Source: Steromphala cineraria (taxonomy: Eukaryota > Mollusca > Gastropoda > Trochida > Trochidae). Taken from it: 64,000 nt of DNA. The notes beneath the pieces are model-generated. The model was not told the origin of the DNA. It worked only from the letters and a program-made list of their open reading frames with translations, and searched no databases. The position numbers were made by a program, and so were the translations under genes. The DNA lies in contig OU744726.1 in the NCBI GenBank assembly GCA_916613615.1, positions 19,967,515-20,031,514 of the forward strand, in the 5' to 3' direction. Positions 47,214 to 59,512 of the stretch are shown piece by piece; within the stretch, counting starts at the first letter, position 1; the number at the start of each line of letters is the position of its first letter.

Positions 47214-47808
47214 TGCAGTGGATCATGTATCTGCAAAGTCAGTGGTCAATCTTCTACAATACCTCAAGTCTCAAAACACACACTTACGATGTTCACAAAG
47301 GAAAAAATGTAACGATGTCTCTGTATGTTAAAAGCAGTTCAATTTGCGATCACGACGCCTTTAACATACGAAGAAGACATGTCGTTTTACAAATTTTATT
47401 TCAAATTTGTAGTTAAAACAGTAAGGGATATAGAAATCTTTGAATGAACGCAATAATCAGAAAATTGTTGCAAACGACAGGGGAACGGTTGATGTAAGTG
47501 ATAAACTATCTGATCGAGGTGCATAATTCTTATCAATATCATCATTCAATTGACTTCATGCCAAACTATATCATTATCAAGCAAACTACTTTTGAATCAT
47601 GGCACGGCAAGACAAGAGTTCTTTCCCAGTCTGTTAACATACAGCGCATGCACGAATACATGCATCAACATTCTGATCAAACGTCTTCTAAAACAACTAT
47701 TTACTCCACCCAAATACAAACTTCCGTACACAAGGTCTGACAGCGAACCTGTAGGTCCTATGATTTTTTAACAGTTTACTGCAGGTACAACCTATTCGTC
47801 AGCGGACG
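47214..47808. repeat. Segmental duplication, copy 2 (uninterrupted)
   Basis: Continuous homologue of 45233-45444 plus 46325-46706. The junction at 47425/47426 shows the pre-insertion state. Short flanking words at 47107-47213 recur at 47826-47952, so the region has duplicated more than once. Confidence 0.9.
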
Positions 47809-48135
47809 GTCATGTTTGAAGCATGGTTCATGGTTTAATTTTTCCAGTAACTTCATAGAATATGAGTAAAATGTATAAGCCTGAAAACAGATAAGGTGCG
47901 TTACCGATTTCAAGCTAATTCGTTGTGGAGGTATGTAAAGTGAACAAACTAAGTGTAACTAGAATCTAATTTGAACATTCAAATTTCATTCCATAGGCCA
48001 AGCCTGTATTTCTTAATATTTAAAATTCTTATATAATAATCACATTATTTTGAGGTTTGAGGCATAGCCCAATAGGGTATATCAATATCTCCAAACCAAT
48101 TCTCTGCAAAATTTTGACATGGTGTCTATAAGGAC

Positions 48136-48600
48136 TTAAAGAGACACAGAGTATGTTGATAGGATCAGGTATGTCAAATTTTGAAATCGATGTTATGACA
48201 TCGGGAACCCCTTACTGTTACTGAAAATAACAAGTTAAAGATCAATCAGTACATTAGACCGAAAATACGGCCATTCAAAGCTAGAGTGGCGCGCGCAAAT
48301 TCGCCAAACTTAATTTTGAAACCTTGTCATAAGCTGATATGAAGATATATTCGATTCGATAGTGTTATTAGATATTTTAGCTAATAGGTAGATTAATTGG
48401 ATGCATAATTTCGAATATTAAACATATTTGAGATGTTTTCTTGATTTTTCCATAAAATCAAGCATTTAAGAGATATTATGCATAAATGGATATATTTGCA
48501 AATCCATTGATGTGATATAAACTTTAATCAGCATATCAGATATTTTGTAGCGTATCAAAACCAAATAAAATTTTATTAAAGATACTCTGTGTCACTTTAA
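48136..48600. mobile_element. TTAA-flanked MITE, 465 bp
   Basis: Left TTAAAGAGACACAGAGTAT and right TACTCTGTGTCACTTTAA are inverse complements with one mismatch, with TTAA at both ends. Internal sequence differs from the GGGACAG family. Confidence 0.82.
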
Positions 48601-49286
48601 GCTTGTATTATTTCACATAAAGAATTTAAAATCTTGATAATCTTTTGGTAAGATCAATTAACAATGATATCTAAACGTACTTCAAAATCAAAGTGAGAAA
48701 CGGCTTCCTAAATTGACACATTGTCACCACTTGTCAATTTCAATCGACGTATCTTGTCAAGCGCACGTGTAATTGACAATGCTCGTAAATCACGTGACAT
48801 CTCTCGAACACATTTCACGAGAACTGTATTATTCTAGGATTCAACTTTATTGAATAACAACTAATATACTTTTTGTGTATGGTAAAAAAATGATTTCCTC
48901 GCAAAGCTTTATTGAATAATTTACAACACAGAAACTGTTACACAATATTAAAGGTAATTTGATTTTAACGACTTTCTGGAGGTAAAACGCAACATCGACT
49001 AATCGTGCTCTCGAAACCGACAGCTTAACTAAGGAAATTTAACGGAAAACTTATCGTTACAAAATGCAACTGACATGCATGAAAAGTGGATACAACTAAC
49101 ATGGATAATAATAACATACATGTATGTAGTTTAAGGTAAATTCGGTATGGAGGTTATTCACCATGGCGACATCCATATCAAGTTTGTAATATGAGCTATG
49201 ATTGGTCTGAATTGTGTTGAATTAAATAACGGTGATTTTCATTTGTTCTAGGTCGAATGGAGATAGTATAAGAAGCCTTTCCCCCC
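48601..49286. other. Intergenic, nothing recognised
   Basis: No exon or repeat family seen. Confidence 0.35.
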
Positions 49287-51226
49287 TTATCAGGTGAGGG
49301 ACGACCGTCGATCGAAGGACAACAGAAAGAGTCCCTTGATCAAAGGACATCCGTCGTTCGACGGACGTTCCAGTTGGAATGAAAAACAGAGAATTTCTTT
49401 TATATTATAAATTCAGGGATTGGTCCAATGCAACCAATCGTTTCTCTCGTAACAAATTCACAAATAAAAACTGACACGAGGTTCCAAACTTTACCGCAAG
49501 CTAATCTAATGAGCGAAAATTAACAACAAACCATGCTGGTTGACATAGGGTGTGTGGCTTTGGAAACGCGTTGTTCAAAATATATCGACCGGGCACCTTG
49601 TTTAGATACATCTGTTGATACCTTATATGTTGATCTACAGTTATAACATACTTTTATACACTTTCTATGTACTATAATCATGTTATTTTCATGAAATAAA
49701 ACACCCCCACGTGCCATGTCCGCGTCCTTTGATCGGCGTACGATTGCGTCCCTTGATTGAGGGATGTCTTGCTCTGCTGATGATTTTGTGTTTTCTATTC
49801 AGATTAACACTGATTAATAGCTGAACGAAATGGGTTAGGCAAACTTTTAATGAATACTGTGTTGTGAATACTTGTTCATGCTATGTTTATCAGCTTTTAT
49901 TTCTTAACAGATTGAGAAAACTTCAGTAATGAATTAACCAAAATATCAAAAAAAGGCCGAACTTCGTAAGAGCAGTGCTGTTTACAATGAGATGAATTAT
50001 CTATTTTTTGCATATCATTTATTGTTTTGCTGTATATTTACTTTTACCAGCAAGTTCTAGTTATTTATTCTTAATTCTTGTTTTGACTTTTGAAGTCAAG
50101 ATTTTAGTTTCAGTACACCTCCATGCGCCATGTAATTTCTCACTGGCACACGGTCTTGAAAAGGTTTTTTCTTTCAAATATAGATCTGAACAAAATGCAA
50201 CATTTCCTAACACCATGGATTCTGAATATATTGGACAGAAATAATTAGTAAATTTGTATTTTATTTGTAAATCATAAAATTGGGAAATACGATATATTCA
50301 TAAAATTACTCATTAGTGAAATATATCATCCATTAATATTCAAATATCCGTAACTTATTGTGTCCAGTTTATGATATTGATATCAATGAATAATTACATT
50401 CTTAAATCCTCCTTGATAGGCATTTATTGTCAAGTTAATCAATAATATTTTTTAAATAATTAATTCTAGTGGAAATGTTTTCATTGGAATATACTTTTGA
50501 ATTTACAATAAACAATTCAAATTAACACTGATTAAGAGAAGTTGACTTTTTTAATAAATCTTAAATCGCACATAAATGAGACAAAAAGATCAACAGCTGA
50601 TCAACGACTTCATGTTATTGAAAATCAGTGTAAATTTGCAAGAAGCTCATTATCCAGTAACTAGCTATTAGTTTTATCAGTGTATAAAAGCTGGTTTAAG
50701 CTAACTGCCAATGACAACTGCTCAACAGTAAACAAAGCGTCCCTCGATTAAAGGATGCGTCCCTAGATTGAAGGACGTGTTCTCAATGTTGAAGGGTACC
50801 CCGAAATATCACTATTGTAAAGAAAACTAGTACATAGAAACACATTTATGTTTAGTTTTATGAATAGCTATGTCATTATTCTATCGGGATTCATTATCAA
50901 AATATGTGCCCAACTTGTGTTATACTCGAAACTTACACTCAAAAAGCTACATAATAACGTTTCGGACGATTCCTTTGACATTTGATGGTAATTTTCTCTA
51001 TCTTTTAACATTGAACAGTGACTACTCCGGGGTTTAAATGACGCATGTGGTCACATATAATCACTTTTCAACCAGCTTTGAACATTTAATAGGACATTCA
51101 TGCCAAAAAATGCAAAATAACTGTTTTTAGCAGGTGTCCTTCGAACGAAGGACGCCGTACCTCGATCAAAGTACGTTACTAAATGGAGGTACGTCCGTCG
51201 ATCGACGGTCGTGCCCTGACCTGCTT
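49287..51226. mobile_element. 1.9-kb TIR element with iterated CGATCGAAGGAC motif
   Basis: Ends TTATCAGGTGAGGGACGACC and its inverse (GTCGTGCCCTGACCTGCTTA at 51209). Copies of a palindromic word like GTCCNTCGATCGAAGGAC recur at 49310-49370, 49722-49770, 50738-50790 and 51138-51210. No transposase frame is found inside. Confidence 0.78.
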
Positions 51227-51984
51227 ATCCTTCATATTACGAAACAAACACTATCAAGTGATCAAGTGACTCGAAAGACGAAAAGGAATGAAGGTACACT
51301 TCTAAACGGGCAATTATATAAACTAGAACTGTGTAATTATATATAAAGTTTTATGAATGTTTTTTAATGATGATGATTTATTAGCAATGAAAATGTTAAT
51401 GATAACAACTAAATATTGTTTTTGATGCTTCATATTTCGATTTTATTTCTGTGAAGTAGTTTAAATAAATCAAGATTTCAGGAGAGAATTCGAAATTGAT
51501 TGAATTATATTCAAATAAAATAATTTGATCTTTCTGTCGTAGTTCCTGAAGCTTGAATGTCAATTGCACTGTTGATATGGTTTTATGACATGCCATGTCA
51601 TTTCCTTGAGTATTTTTAAGAGTATCGGTTCATTGCAGCTTTCTGGTGATTTACTATTTTACCTCTTTACTTAGGTTGATGAAACCTAAAATTATAAAAT
51701 ACGTTTGTTTTATATTTCGTGTCAAATACAAACAAAAATATGATTACATTAACCGAACATTATTTCTTGATCGAATACTTTCGTCTATAAAAGGTGTAAA
51801 GAAGCAAAACTTTCTGATCTAAACTTGCAATCTTAAAGTGCAAATACTAACGGAAGATGTACTTTAAAAGTTTTTGTAAATCTAAAAAATTCAAATGCTG
51901 AAATATATATATATATATATATAATATTTATACCAATGTTTATCTTCCGCTCCTTAAACTAATACATTTTTTTCCGACAATCAG
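51227..51984. other. Upstream of the PHD gene's first visible exon
   Basis: No earlier exon was identified. Contains a TA run at 51904-51923. Confidence 0.35.
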
Positions 51985-54900
51985 AAAGGTAAACGGAAGC
52001 GGAAAAATAGAACGTCAACAGTGGACAAGTTGCCCCCAAGGCGCAATGACACAGGTGCAGTGTCCACAGCTTTACTCGATGACCCAGTGGCGGATATTCT
52101 ATTGAAGGAGGTTCTTCAAGAGGTAGGTGTTTATCAAAACGATTTGGTTCTTAGCAAATTTGTATTTCTCTGTATATCCTATGTTTGTTTTTTATGTTAT
52201 GATTTGAATATAATATTTTTCTTATCTAAACTTTGTCCTTTTCTAGAAAATAAAACCCTTAAATATTTTGTCCTGTCTTTGGTGTCGAATAAAGTTGTTA
52301 ATTCATAGAATTTTACGAATTGGAAAATATTTTAGAATTACGTCTGCCTTAAACCAACTTCTAGAAGGCCTTTCAAACGGCCTTTAGTATAAATACTCGA
52401 GTACCCAATGTTAAGTCATTCTATGCATAAATAACATAATTTGCTTTTAATGAAGTTCGGCATTTGGTAAACAAACTTCCTGGGTTTATCTTCCAGATGG
52501 ATGCCATTGAAACTGAGACTGGAGCGAAGGGTTACCTGTATGTTAAAACACCAGACGGCCAAGAAATGAAGTTTGAATCCAGAAATTTGAATAAACAATA
52601 TGAAACCCCATTGGTAAGAAACTAGATAAATTCATATTTTAAGGGTACATGTAGGTTGCTTAATATGTATAGTACCAAGTACCATATCTTGAAATCATGT
52701 TCGAGTTTGTTGCCTAGAACCTTTTGAGTGTTTAAAAGCTAGATTTGATCATGATAGATGGTTCATATGGCTACAATATATTCAAATATATTGCTTCTTG
52801 CCTAAAAAGTATCTATCAACATCTCAAGATATTCCATAATCATTAGACCTATCTCCTTCAAGCAAAAATAGTTAAGTAGCAATATTGACATTTCTAACAT
52901 TTTAGCACGGTTTGCAATCGAGACCGGCAACATGTATAATATATCGAGAGATGAAGAAATATAAATCGTGCAATTCCAAGAGCATCGCAGATGAGTATCA
53001 ATATGTTTTTTTTCATTTCATTACACTTGGGAAACTATTTTTACTGAACTATTTACCTAGCACGTTCTCCCTTGCATGTATATGGAAAATATATTTATAC
53101 AAATAATCTAATCTGCAAAGAAATCAAAATTTCATGTAACCTGTGCGTATGTCTTATCTTGAAAGGAAGACATAAATTTTCCTGTTACTTCGTTAGTCTT
53201 TATGTTATGAATGTTGTAGATACTGTTTCTGTCATGAGCTTTGGTGTCCGAAACATACATAGCTAACCATAAAAACCCCAAAATGTTGTTCAAAACGCTG
53301 CAGTCATGTATTTGGTGATCTTATTGCTTAAGTTTGTAAGTAAGAAGTTATATTGATGATGAATAATTCGATAGTATCCTATCCTGAGATTTAAAGTAAA
53401 GAAATTAATAGCTCCATATCGGGTGTGCATATGGGCATAAACTTAGGTTCAATAAGTTTCTATTAGAGCTGCAAACGCTTAAGTCAGTGCAAATGATGAA
53501 TAAAATTTGCGTGTAGGCATTTTTATACCCCCGCCTTACAGCGTAAGCGGGGGTATATAGCGTTCATTCTTTCCGTCCGTCCGTCTGTCCGTCTGTCCGT
53601 CCGTCCCAAAACTTTGTGCGGAGCAGATCTCCAAAACTATGCATGCTAGCTTCATCAAACTTCATACAGATGTCAACCATGATCCCTAGTTGTGCCTTTT
53701 GAGGGTTAGAACTATTTCTGAATTTTCATTTTTGCGGTTTCCATGGAAACGTGACTAAAAAGTGACTCTTTGAGGAAGTCGTTTTGTGCGGAACAGATCT
53801 CCAAAACTATGCATGCTAGCTTCATCAAACTTCATACACATGTTAACCATGATCCCTAGTTGTGCCTTTTGAGGGTTAGACCATCACATTCTTTTAATTT
53901 TTGGCGGTTTCCATGGAAACATGACTAAAACAGTGACTCTATGACCAAGTTCTTTGTCCGGAGCATATCTCCCAAACTATTCATGCTAACTTCACCCAAC
54001 TTCATACACTTATCAACCATGATCCCTAGATGTGCCATTTGAGGATTAGACCATCACATTTTTTTAATTTTAGGAAACATGACTTAAACAGTGATTCTAT
54101 GATAAATTACTTTGTCCTGAACATATTTCATGAAATATACATCTCAGCTTCACCAAATTTGCTACATATGTCAATCATGATTGCTGGATATGCCTTGTGT
54201 GAGTTAAACGATATATATGGATTTTCTTCTCTGTGGTTTCTTTGGAAAACATAACTTACAAAGTGACTCAACAAAAATAAGTTTGTCCTCTGCATCTCGC
54301 AGAATATTCATGATAACTAACTCAAATTTGAAACAAAGATCAACCATTATCTCTAGATGTACCCTTTTAATTGTAAAACCTATTAATGAATTCAGTATTT
54401 GGGTTTCAGTTGAAAGAAGACTTACACAATGACTTACTGTGTACTCAACTATCATACTTTTACCATTATTAATCAGTTTTACTATTTGAAATTCTTTGAA
54501 CAAAGTGGGGAGCGGGGGTATGTGAGCTTTGCTCGCTTCTTCACTTGTATAAAAATATTTTTGAGTAACTATTGTATACATGACTGGGTGAAATTGGTTT
54601 AAATTTGCTGCAAACTTATATGGTGAGCATATCGGTTTTAAATGTAAAGGTCACAAAACATAATTTTCTTTTAAAATTTAATTTAACGATCTGAACATAG
54701 ACCATTCAAAGGAAGTCAAAGTTATTTTTCTGCATAGATGAAGAACTCTTTACTGGCTGCATGTCGCCTCCACACCAATTTTGTCGTCAGGATATACTGA
54801 CCAAATTATTTCTAGTTAAACCTAAATTAAGTGCCATTATGTGTATTCTGCTTATATAATCGTAAAATTACAGTCCAATATATCTGTCCTATTGGTGACC

Positions 54901-56668
54901 TTTCCTGCACGTTGGCGTCCTAGTTCTGCATATTGGCGTCCTAGTTTTGAATATTGGCGACCTAGTTTGTAATATTGGCGACCTGATTTGGAATATTGGC
55001 GGCACGTGTAATAGAAAAATACAACAAAAACAATGTAAATGGATTTTATTGTATTTTCGAAGTAAAATGAAAATTTCTTGTCAATTTGCAACATTTTGAG
55101 ATGTAGTTTAACAGCTCTGAGACGAAGTGGACGCTGTTGAAATCTTTCCTCTTGGAGCATCCACCTAAAGACTGAGCATTGGTGAATCTCTTCAATCTGA
55201 AACGAAACAAGAAAAGCCTTTAAAAAGGCAAGCTTTGGGGCACCCGGTTATGTATCACTATCTAGAACCAGGAGATTCAGGTCAGGGAGGACTGGGCCGG
55301 GGACTTTTACTTGAATAAATTGTTCCAATCGGAGACGCATGTTCTTTGCACTTTGTTTTGATAGTTTTCAGTACACTATAAACATAGTAAAACAACTCGT
55401 TCGTTCCGCTTAAATTCCAACAAATGATAGATACGTCTCCTATCTCAATTATGATATAATTTTTTAAACATTAATACGGTAATTCAAATTTACGTTGCTT
55501 TAAAAGAAAGCTGACGGTGAGTTTAATACAAGAGCCAGTGATTAACTAGAAGATAAATAGTTGCGCTAGTAAACTTTCCGGGATCCATTGCTTTCCAATA
55601 CCCGCAAATTTAGTTTAAACCCGACGAATTCCCTATTGACCTTCAGGTTAAATACATGTTGCAAGAATAATTTTCCTTAATTGAGTGTTGATCGAATTAC
55701 AGCCGAAAGTTGCTGATAAATTCAGAAATGATCTCGGCTACAAGTTAATAATTGTCATCATGTTATAGGATGACATTTAAGAATAGTTTATCATACTTTA
55801 GGCTCTATGTCGATACTTTCTTCGATAGGCACCTTTAATTGTAAATAAATCATCCATAACGTTATGTTTTGAAACATGAAATTTGAAAATGGCCGGTTCA
55901 GTACAATTTTTTTCCCGTGAAGCGATAAGATGCATTGAGTGAACGATCAGTCATTGACAAGGCGGGACATTCAGCGCTCGCGTTAAGTAAATAAATTGAA
56001 GGAACCGAATTCCTAGTTGATACAAAAATGGAATGTCGTTTCCGAATGTGGAATGCAAAAAAAACCAACAACAAAACTAAAAAACAGCTCACATGCATAT
56101 TCAAAATTAATATTTATTAAGGGTGTAAACGCTCATCAATAAATTGTTGAAAATATACGATATATTTTACATCTTAACATTATTATAATAATCAGTTTCC
56201 AAATTAAAGCTTGCCAATTATTTCGTACCACCCACATGGTCACATGGGTATAAATTTGGTACAGCTCTGTCCACTGATCGTTCGAAATGCCAGGATATGC
56301 TTAAAACAAATATCATTGGCTGAAACTTCTCTTTGAAGTTTCCAAGAGTAATATAGAGAGAAACTTCTGCCATTAGTTTTCAATATCAAATGTTACATAA
56401 CTTTGGGGTCTCTGGTCCCCAAAGCAATAAAAACGTTTTTGAAATGATGTTGCCCTTCATCAAACCTATCACCTAAAAACAATTATATATAAGATTGCTA
56501 AGGGTAATCATTATGAAAAAAATTGAATAATTTTTGAATAGGTATTGTAATCTACCACCGGATGATTGCAGTTTCAAGTATTAACATTCATGGGGGATTT
56601 CGCTTTTGATGTTTAATTAGCAGCCCCGTCTAAGGACGGGGCTGCTATCAGTTTTTGTGAAGTTTCCA

Positions 56669-56702
<34 letters not shown>

Positions 56703-59507
56703 GTCCGCCGCCGCCGCGTCCGCCGCCGCCGCCGCACTCGTACTACTAGCTATAACTTTTTTCCCCTAAGCTTTCCAGAACTCTTATTCATACCTTACTC
56801 CTCATACCTCGGGGGAACGATTTTGACATGTTCACTTTCAAGGTCAAAGGTCAAGGTCACGAGCTATGTATTCACACTAAGAATTCCTTGTAAACGCGAT
56901 AACTTGAAAAGTTTTTGTGCTATGAAGCTCTAACTTGGTATATATCATCCTTGGAAAAGTAAAAAAATTTGAAAAGGTTTTGGCTACAATCCGTCAAAGG
57001 TCAAGGTCACAGCAAGGTCATGACGTAAGCATGTTTTAGCGAAAATGCTTTATTTTAACTATGAACACTTTTAATCAATACATGATTGTTATACTCAAAA
57101 AAAAGTGTTCAATGATTGTGTGACCTTGAAGGTCAAAGGTCAAGGTCATGAGATATGAGTTATTACAAAATGCACTAAATTGGGGTATAACTTTATCCCA
57201 TTTAGCTTTTCAGAACTCATGAACATGTCTAAATGTTAATACTTCCAGGGAATCATTATGACATGTTCACTTTCAAGTTCAAAGGTCAAGGTCACGAGTT
57301 ATAAAATCACCACAAAATTCTTTGTAAACACGGTAACTTGAAAAGTTTTTGTGCTATGAAGCTCTAACTTGGTATATATCATCCTTGGAAAAGTAAAAAT
57401 TTTTGAAAAGGTTTCGGCTACAATCTGTCAAAGGTCAAGGTCACAGCAAGGTCATGACTTAAGCATGGTTTAGCGAAAATGCTTAATTTTAACTATGATC
57501 ACTTTTAATCAATACATGATTGTTATACTCAATAAAAAGTGTTCAATTATTGTGTGACCTTGAAGGTCAAAGGTCAAGGTCATGAGATATGAGTTATTGC
57601 AATTCCTTCTAAACACAATAACTTGAAAAGTTTTTGTGCTATGAAGTTTAGATTTTGTATATATTATCTCTTGAGAAGTTCAACATTTTCAAAAAGTTTT
57701 GGGTACTAACTGTCGAAGGTCAAGGTCACAGCAAGGTCAACATATATGGAGAAAATGGATTAATTGTATTTTTAACACTTTATTTCATTACAATAATGTT
57801 ATACTCAATGAAATGTGTTCATTGATTGTGTGACCTTGAGTGTCAAAGGTCAAGGTCACGAGAAAATTCCCAATTTGGTGAGGCCTGTAAAAGGCGGAAC
57901 AGGGTAAGGCGAAACCCAAAGTTCCGGGGCTGCTCTGCTTTTGCGGTATCCCGCAAACGCTAATCTAGTTTTATAATGTTTTAATAACATTTGAACTTAA
58001 CAACCATTTCTCAACTATTTTAGATATCTGTTAGCTTACTTAGCTGTGATAATGCAATACTCGTTTACATTAGGGTTGCTCTAAAGATATCTAGATGTAA
58101 TGCATTCCTGAATTCAACACTTCTTAATCTATTTTCTAGTTCATCATTTCAATTTTCATCATTATACAATAATCCATCCCTCGCTACATTACCAAATACA
58201 ACTGCTACTATTACAATCTGATTGATATTAAGTGGTAAGGTATCGTACTTTTTCATGGCTTAATGACATTTGAACAAGAGCTAGTTTTTAATCAGTGTTT
58301 CAAACCAGCTTTTTAGATCAAATATGGTAAAGAAATGTTTTATGGGACAGTAGCAAGTTCTTAGGAAAACAAATAATGGAAATAGAAACAAACGAAAAGG
58401 AATATTAGACATGTTTTTGCAATGTATTTTTTTTCAATCACAAAGAGCAGTTATAAACGAACTAAATTCTTCCTGAACCTTTTCCCTACCCACATGGCAA
58501 TGATGCTAAAAAATGTACTGAAATGGCCGATTGCATTTTTAGCGCAATACGTGATAACTTCGTCTTCTAGTTACTGATAATCGGTTGAGTAATGGATCTG
58601 GATCTGGTTATACATTTTGCACAAACTAATATTGGGGGGGTGGGTGGATTTCATGGATTATAAAATTCAATGCAGCAATTCAGTAAATGCTTTTTAGAAT
58701 TTTAAGAGGATATTAAAGCGAGGAATATCATAAAGCTTACCTGACGACGAGAGATTTCATTTGTTGTTCCATACGTCACACACGATCCCTAATGGAAGCA
58801 ATATGCGAGTATATATACCTGTCCAATACTCCTTGAGTTCATGAACCTCGTGCACTTGTTACGATGCACGTGCTTCAACATGCATCCATCAGATGTAGGA
58901 CGCCAATATTGGTAGATGCGGTAATCACAAAACTAGCACGCCAATATGTACGAATTTAGGTTTAAGTGGAATAAACTCCGAAAACTCGCCAATATTTTCG
59001 GAGTTTGATTCTAATTTTTAAGTAAGGAATATTCTCTTTCTATGCATATAAACATGTATGCAAAAATAGGATCCATAACGTTTTTTAGGCTATGTTAAAA
59101 TGGTTGTACAGCCATGTTTATTATTTTTATCTTGTGGTCAAAATCGATATGATTATAAGAAGCGGACCATTATTATAAACAAACTTATACAATAATATAT
59201 ACATGTGGCAAAATTCTATTTGATTTTTATATTTCAGCAACAAGCAGACCCGCCGTGTACTTCTCAAGCGACCCAGACTGTGTGTTCATCACTGCAAGCT
59301 GACACGGACAATGATATGTGCGGGCTTTGTGGCAACCCCCGCGAGGGAACGGCGGACAGTGACATGGGTCCCTGGATCGGATGTTATAAAGTCAACTGTT
59401 CCTACTGGTCCCATTTCAGATGTCAGGGATTCAGAGCCACCGAAGAGGATGTCGAAGAAATGAAAAAGGACGGAGACATAATCTTTTATTGTCCGGAACA
59501 TCGTTGA
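51985..59507 (+). CDS. PHD-finger protein, last three exons
   Basis: Three phase-0 exons: 51985-52122, 52497-52613 and 59238-59507 (TGA), together 174 residues. Exon a is basic (KGKRKRKNRTSTVDKLPPRR), a likely nuclear localisation signal. Exon b is MDAIETETGAKGYLYVKTPD.. with no known domain. Exon c ends in a PHD finger: CGLC, then WIGC, NC, the YWSHFRC core and final YCPEH. The order is C4-H-C2-H, so the last zinc ligand is His instead of the usual Cys. PHD fingers normally read histone tails in chromatin. The AAA codon at 51985 follows an acceptor, so earlier exons or a leader are expected; the ATG at 52497 could also be a start but is preceded by TTCCAG. AATAAA overlaps the stop codon. Intron 2 (6.6 kb) carries several repeats and an opposite-strand candidate gene. 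Confidence 0.8.
53525..54550 (+). repeat. Hairpin/CCGT dispersed repeat, ~1 kb
   Basis: Starts with the hairpin TACCCCCGCC..GCGGGGGTA (53527-53555), then a CCGT/CTGT microsatellite, then about five decaying ~165-bp units with GATCTCCAAAACTATGCATG and ACCATGATCCCTAG. Near the end it repeats AGCGGGGGTATG. In intron 2 of the PHD gene. The inverse copy at 1177-1856 is more decayed. Confidence 0.85.
55046..58772 (-). CDS. Candidate 60-aa mini-gene inside the TATTGGCG element
   Basis: Exon 1 (58772-58741) starts MEQQMKSLVV and ends at a good donor CAG|GTAAGC with two bases left over. Exon 2 (55196-55046) follows TTCGTTTCAG and completes the codon in phase, reading RLKRFTNAQSLGGCSKRK.. and ending ..RNFHFTSKIQ, TAA. 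AATAAA overlaps the stop. A TATA-like TATATA sits near 58810, about 40 nt before the ATG, and an in-frame TGA just upstream fixes the start. The product would be basic with three cysteines and no known domain. An overlapping frame in exon 2 runs on through the 21-bp repeats as GRQYSKL units and is a rival reading. Extra internal exons cannot be excluded. Confidence 0.35.
56612..57970 (+). repeat. Hairpin/CCG dispersed repeat with iterated AGGTCA half-sites
   Basis: Starts with the hairpin AGCAGCCCCGTC..GACGGGGCTGCT (56619-56646), then a CCG microsatellite (56669-56733), then four decaying ~290-bp units, and ends with GGGGCTGCT near 57927 and a short tail. Each unit holds one or two clusters of AAGGTCAAAGGTCAAGGTCA-type sequence, at about 56845, 56997, 57129, 57281, 57431, 57564, 57715 and 57845. 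Confidence 0.85.
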
Positions 59508-59512
59508 ATAAA
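59507..59512 (+). terminator. Polyadenylation signal of the PHD gene
   Basis: AATAAA overlaps the last base of the TGA stop, so a functional 3' end here would leave almost no 3' leader. A later signal may be used instead. Confidence 0.4.

Larger units (their letters stand above)
54800..58975 (-). mobile_element. ~4.2-kb TIR element with iterated TATTGGCG motif
   Basis: Left end (TTCTAGTTAAACCTAAATT, about 54811-54832) and right end (AATTTAGGTTTAAGTGG, about 58942) are imperfect inverse complements. A 21-bp unit with TATTGGCGTCCTAG is repeated about five times at 54905-55010, and GACGCCAATATT words occur inverted at 58891-58990. Read on minus it has a TATA box, a start exon and a terminal exon with AATAAA, so it could encode its own small protein. 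A separate repeat (56612-57970) is nested inside. No known transposase. Confidence 0.5.

Noticed and set aside
46397..47740. 80-residue frames conserved between the two segmental copies
   Set aside because: Two overlapping frames are equally conserved because the DNA duplicated recently; neither has a recognisable domain or splice context.
55898..56104. A 68-residue minus-strand frame with a hydrophobic start
   Set aside because: It begins in an A/T-rich low-complexity stretch and has no cleavage site, domain or splice context.
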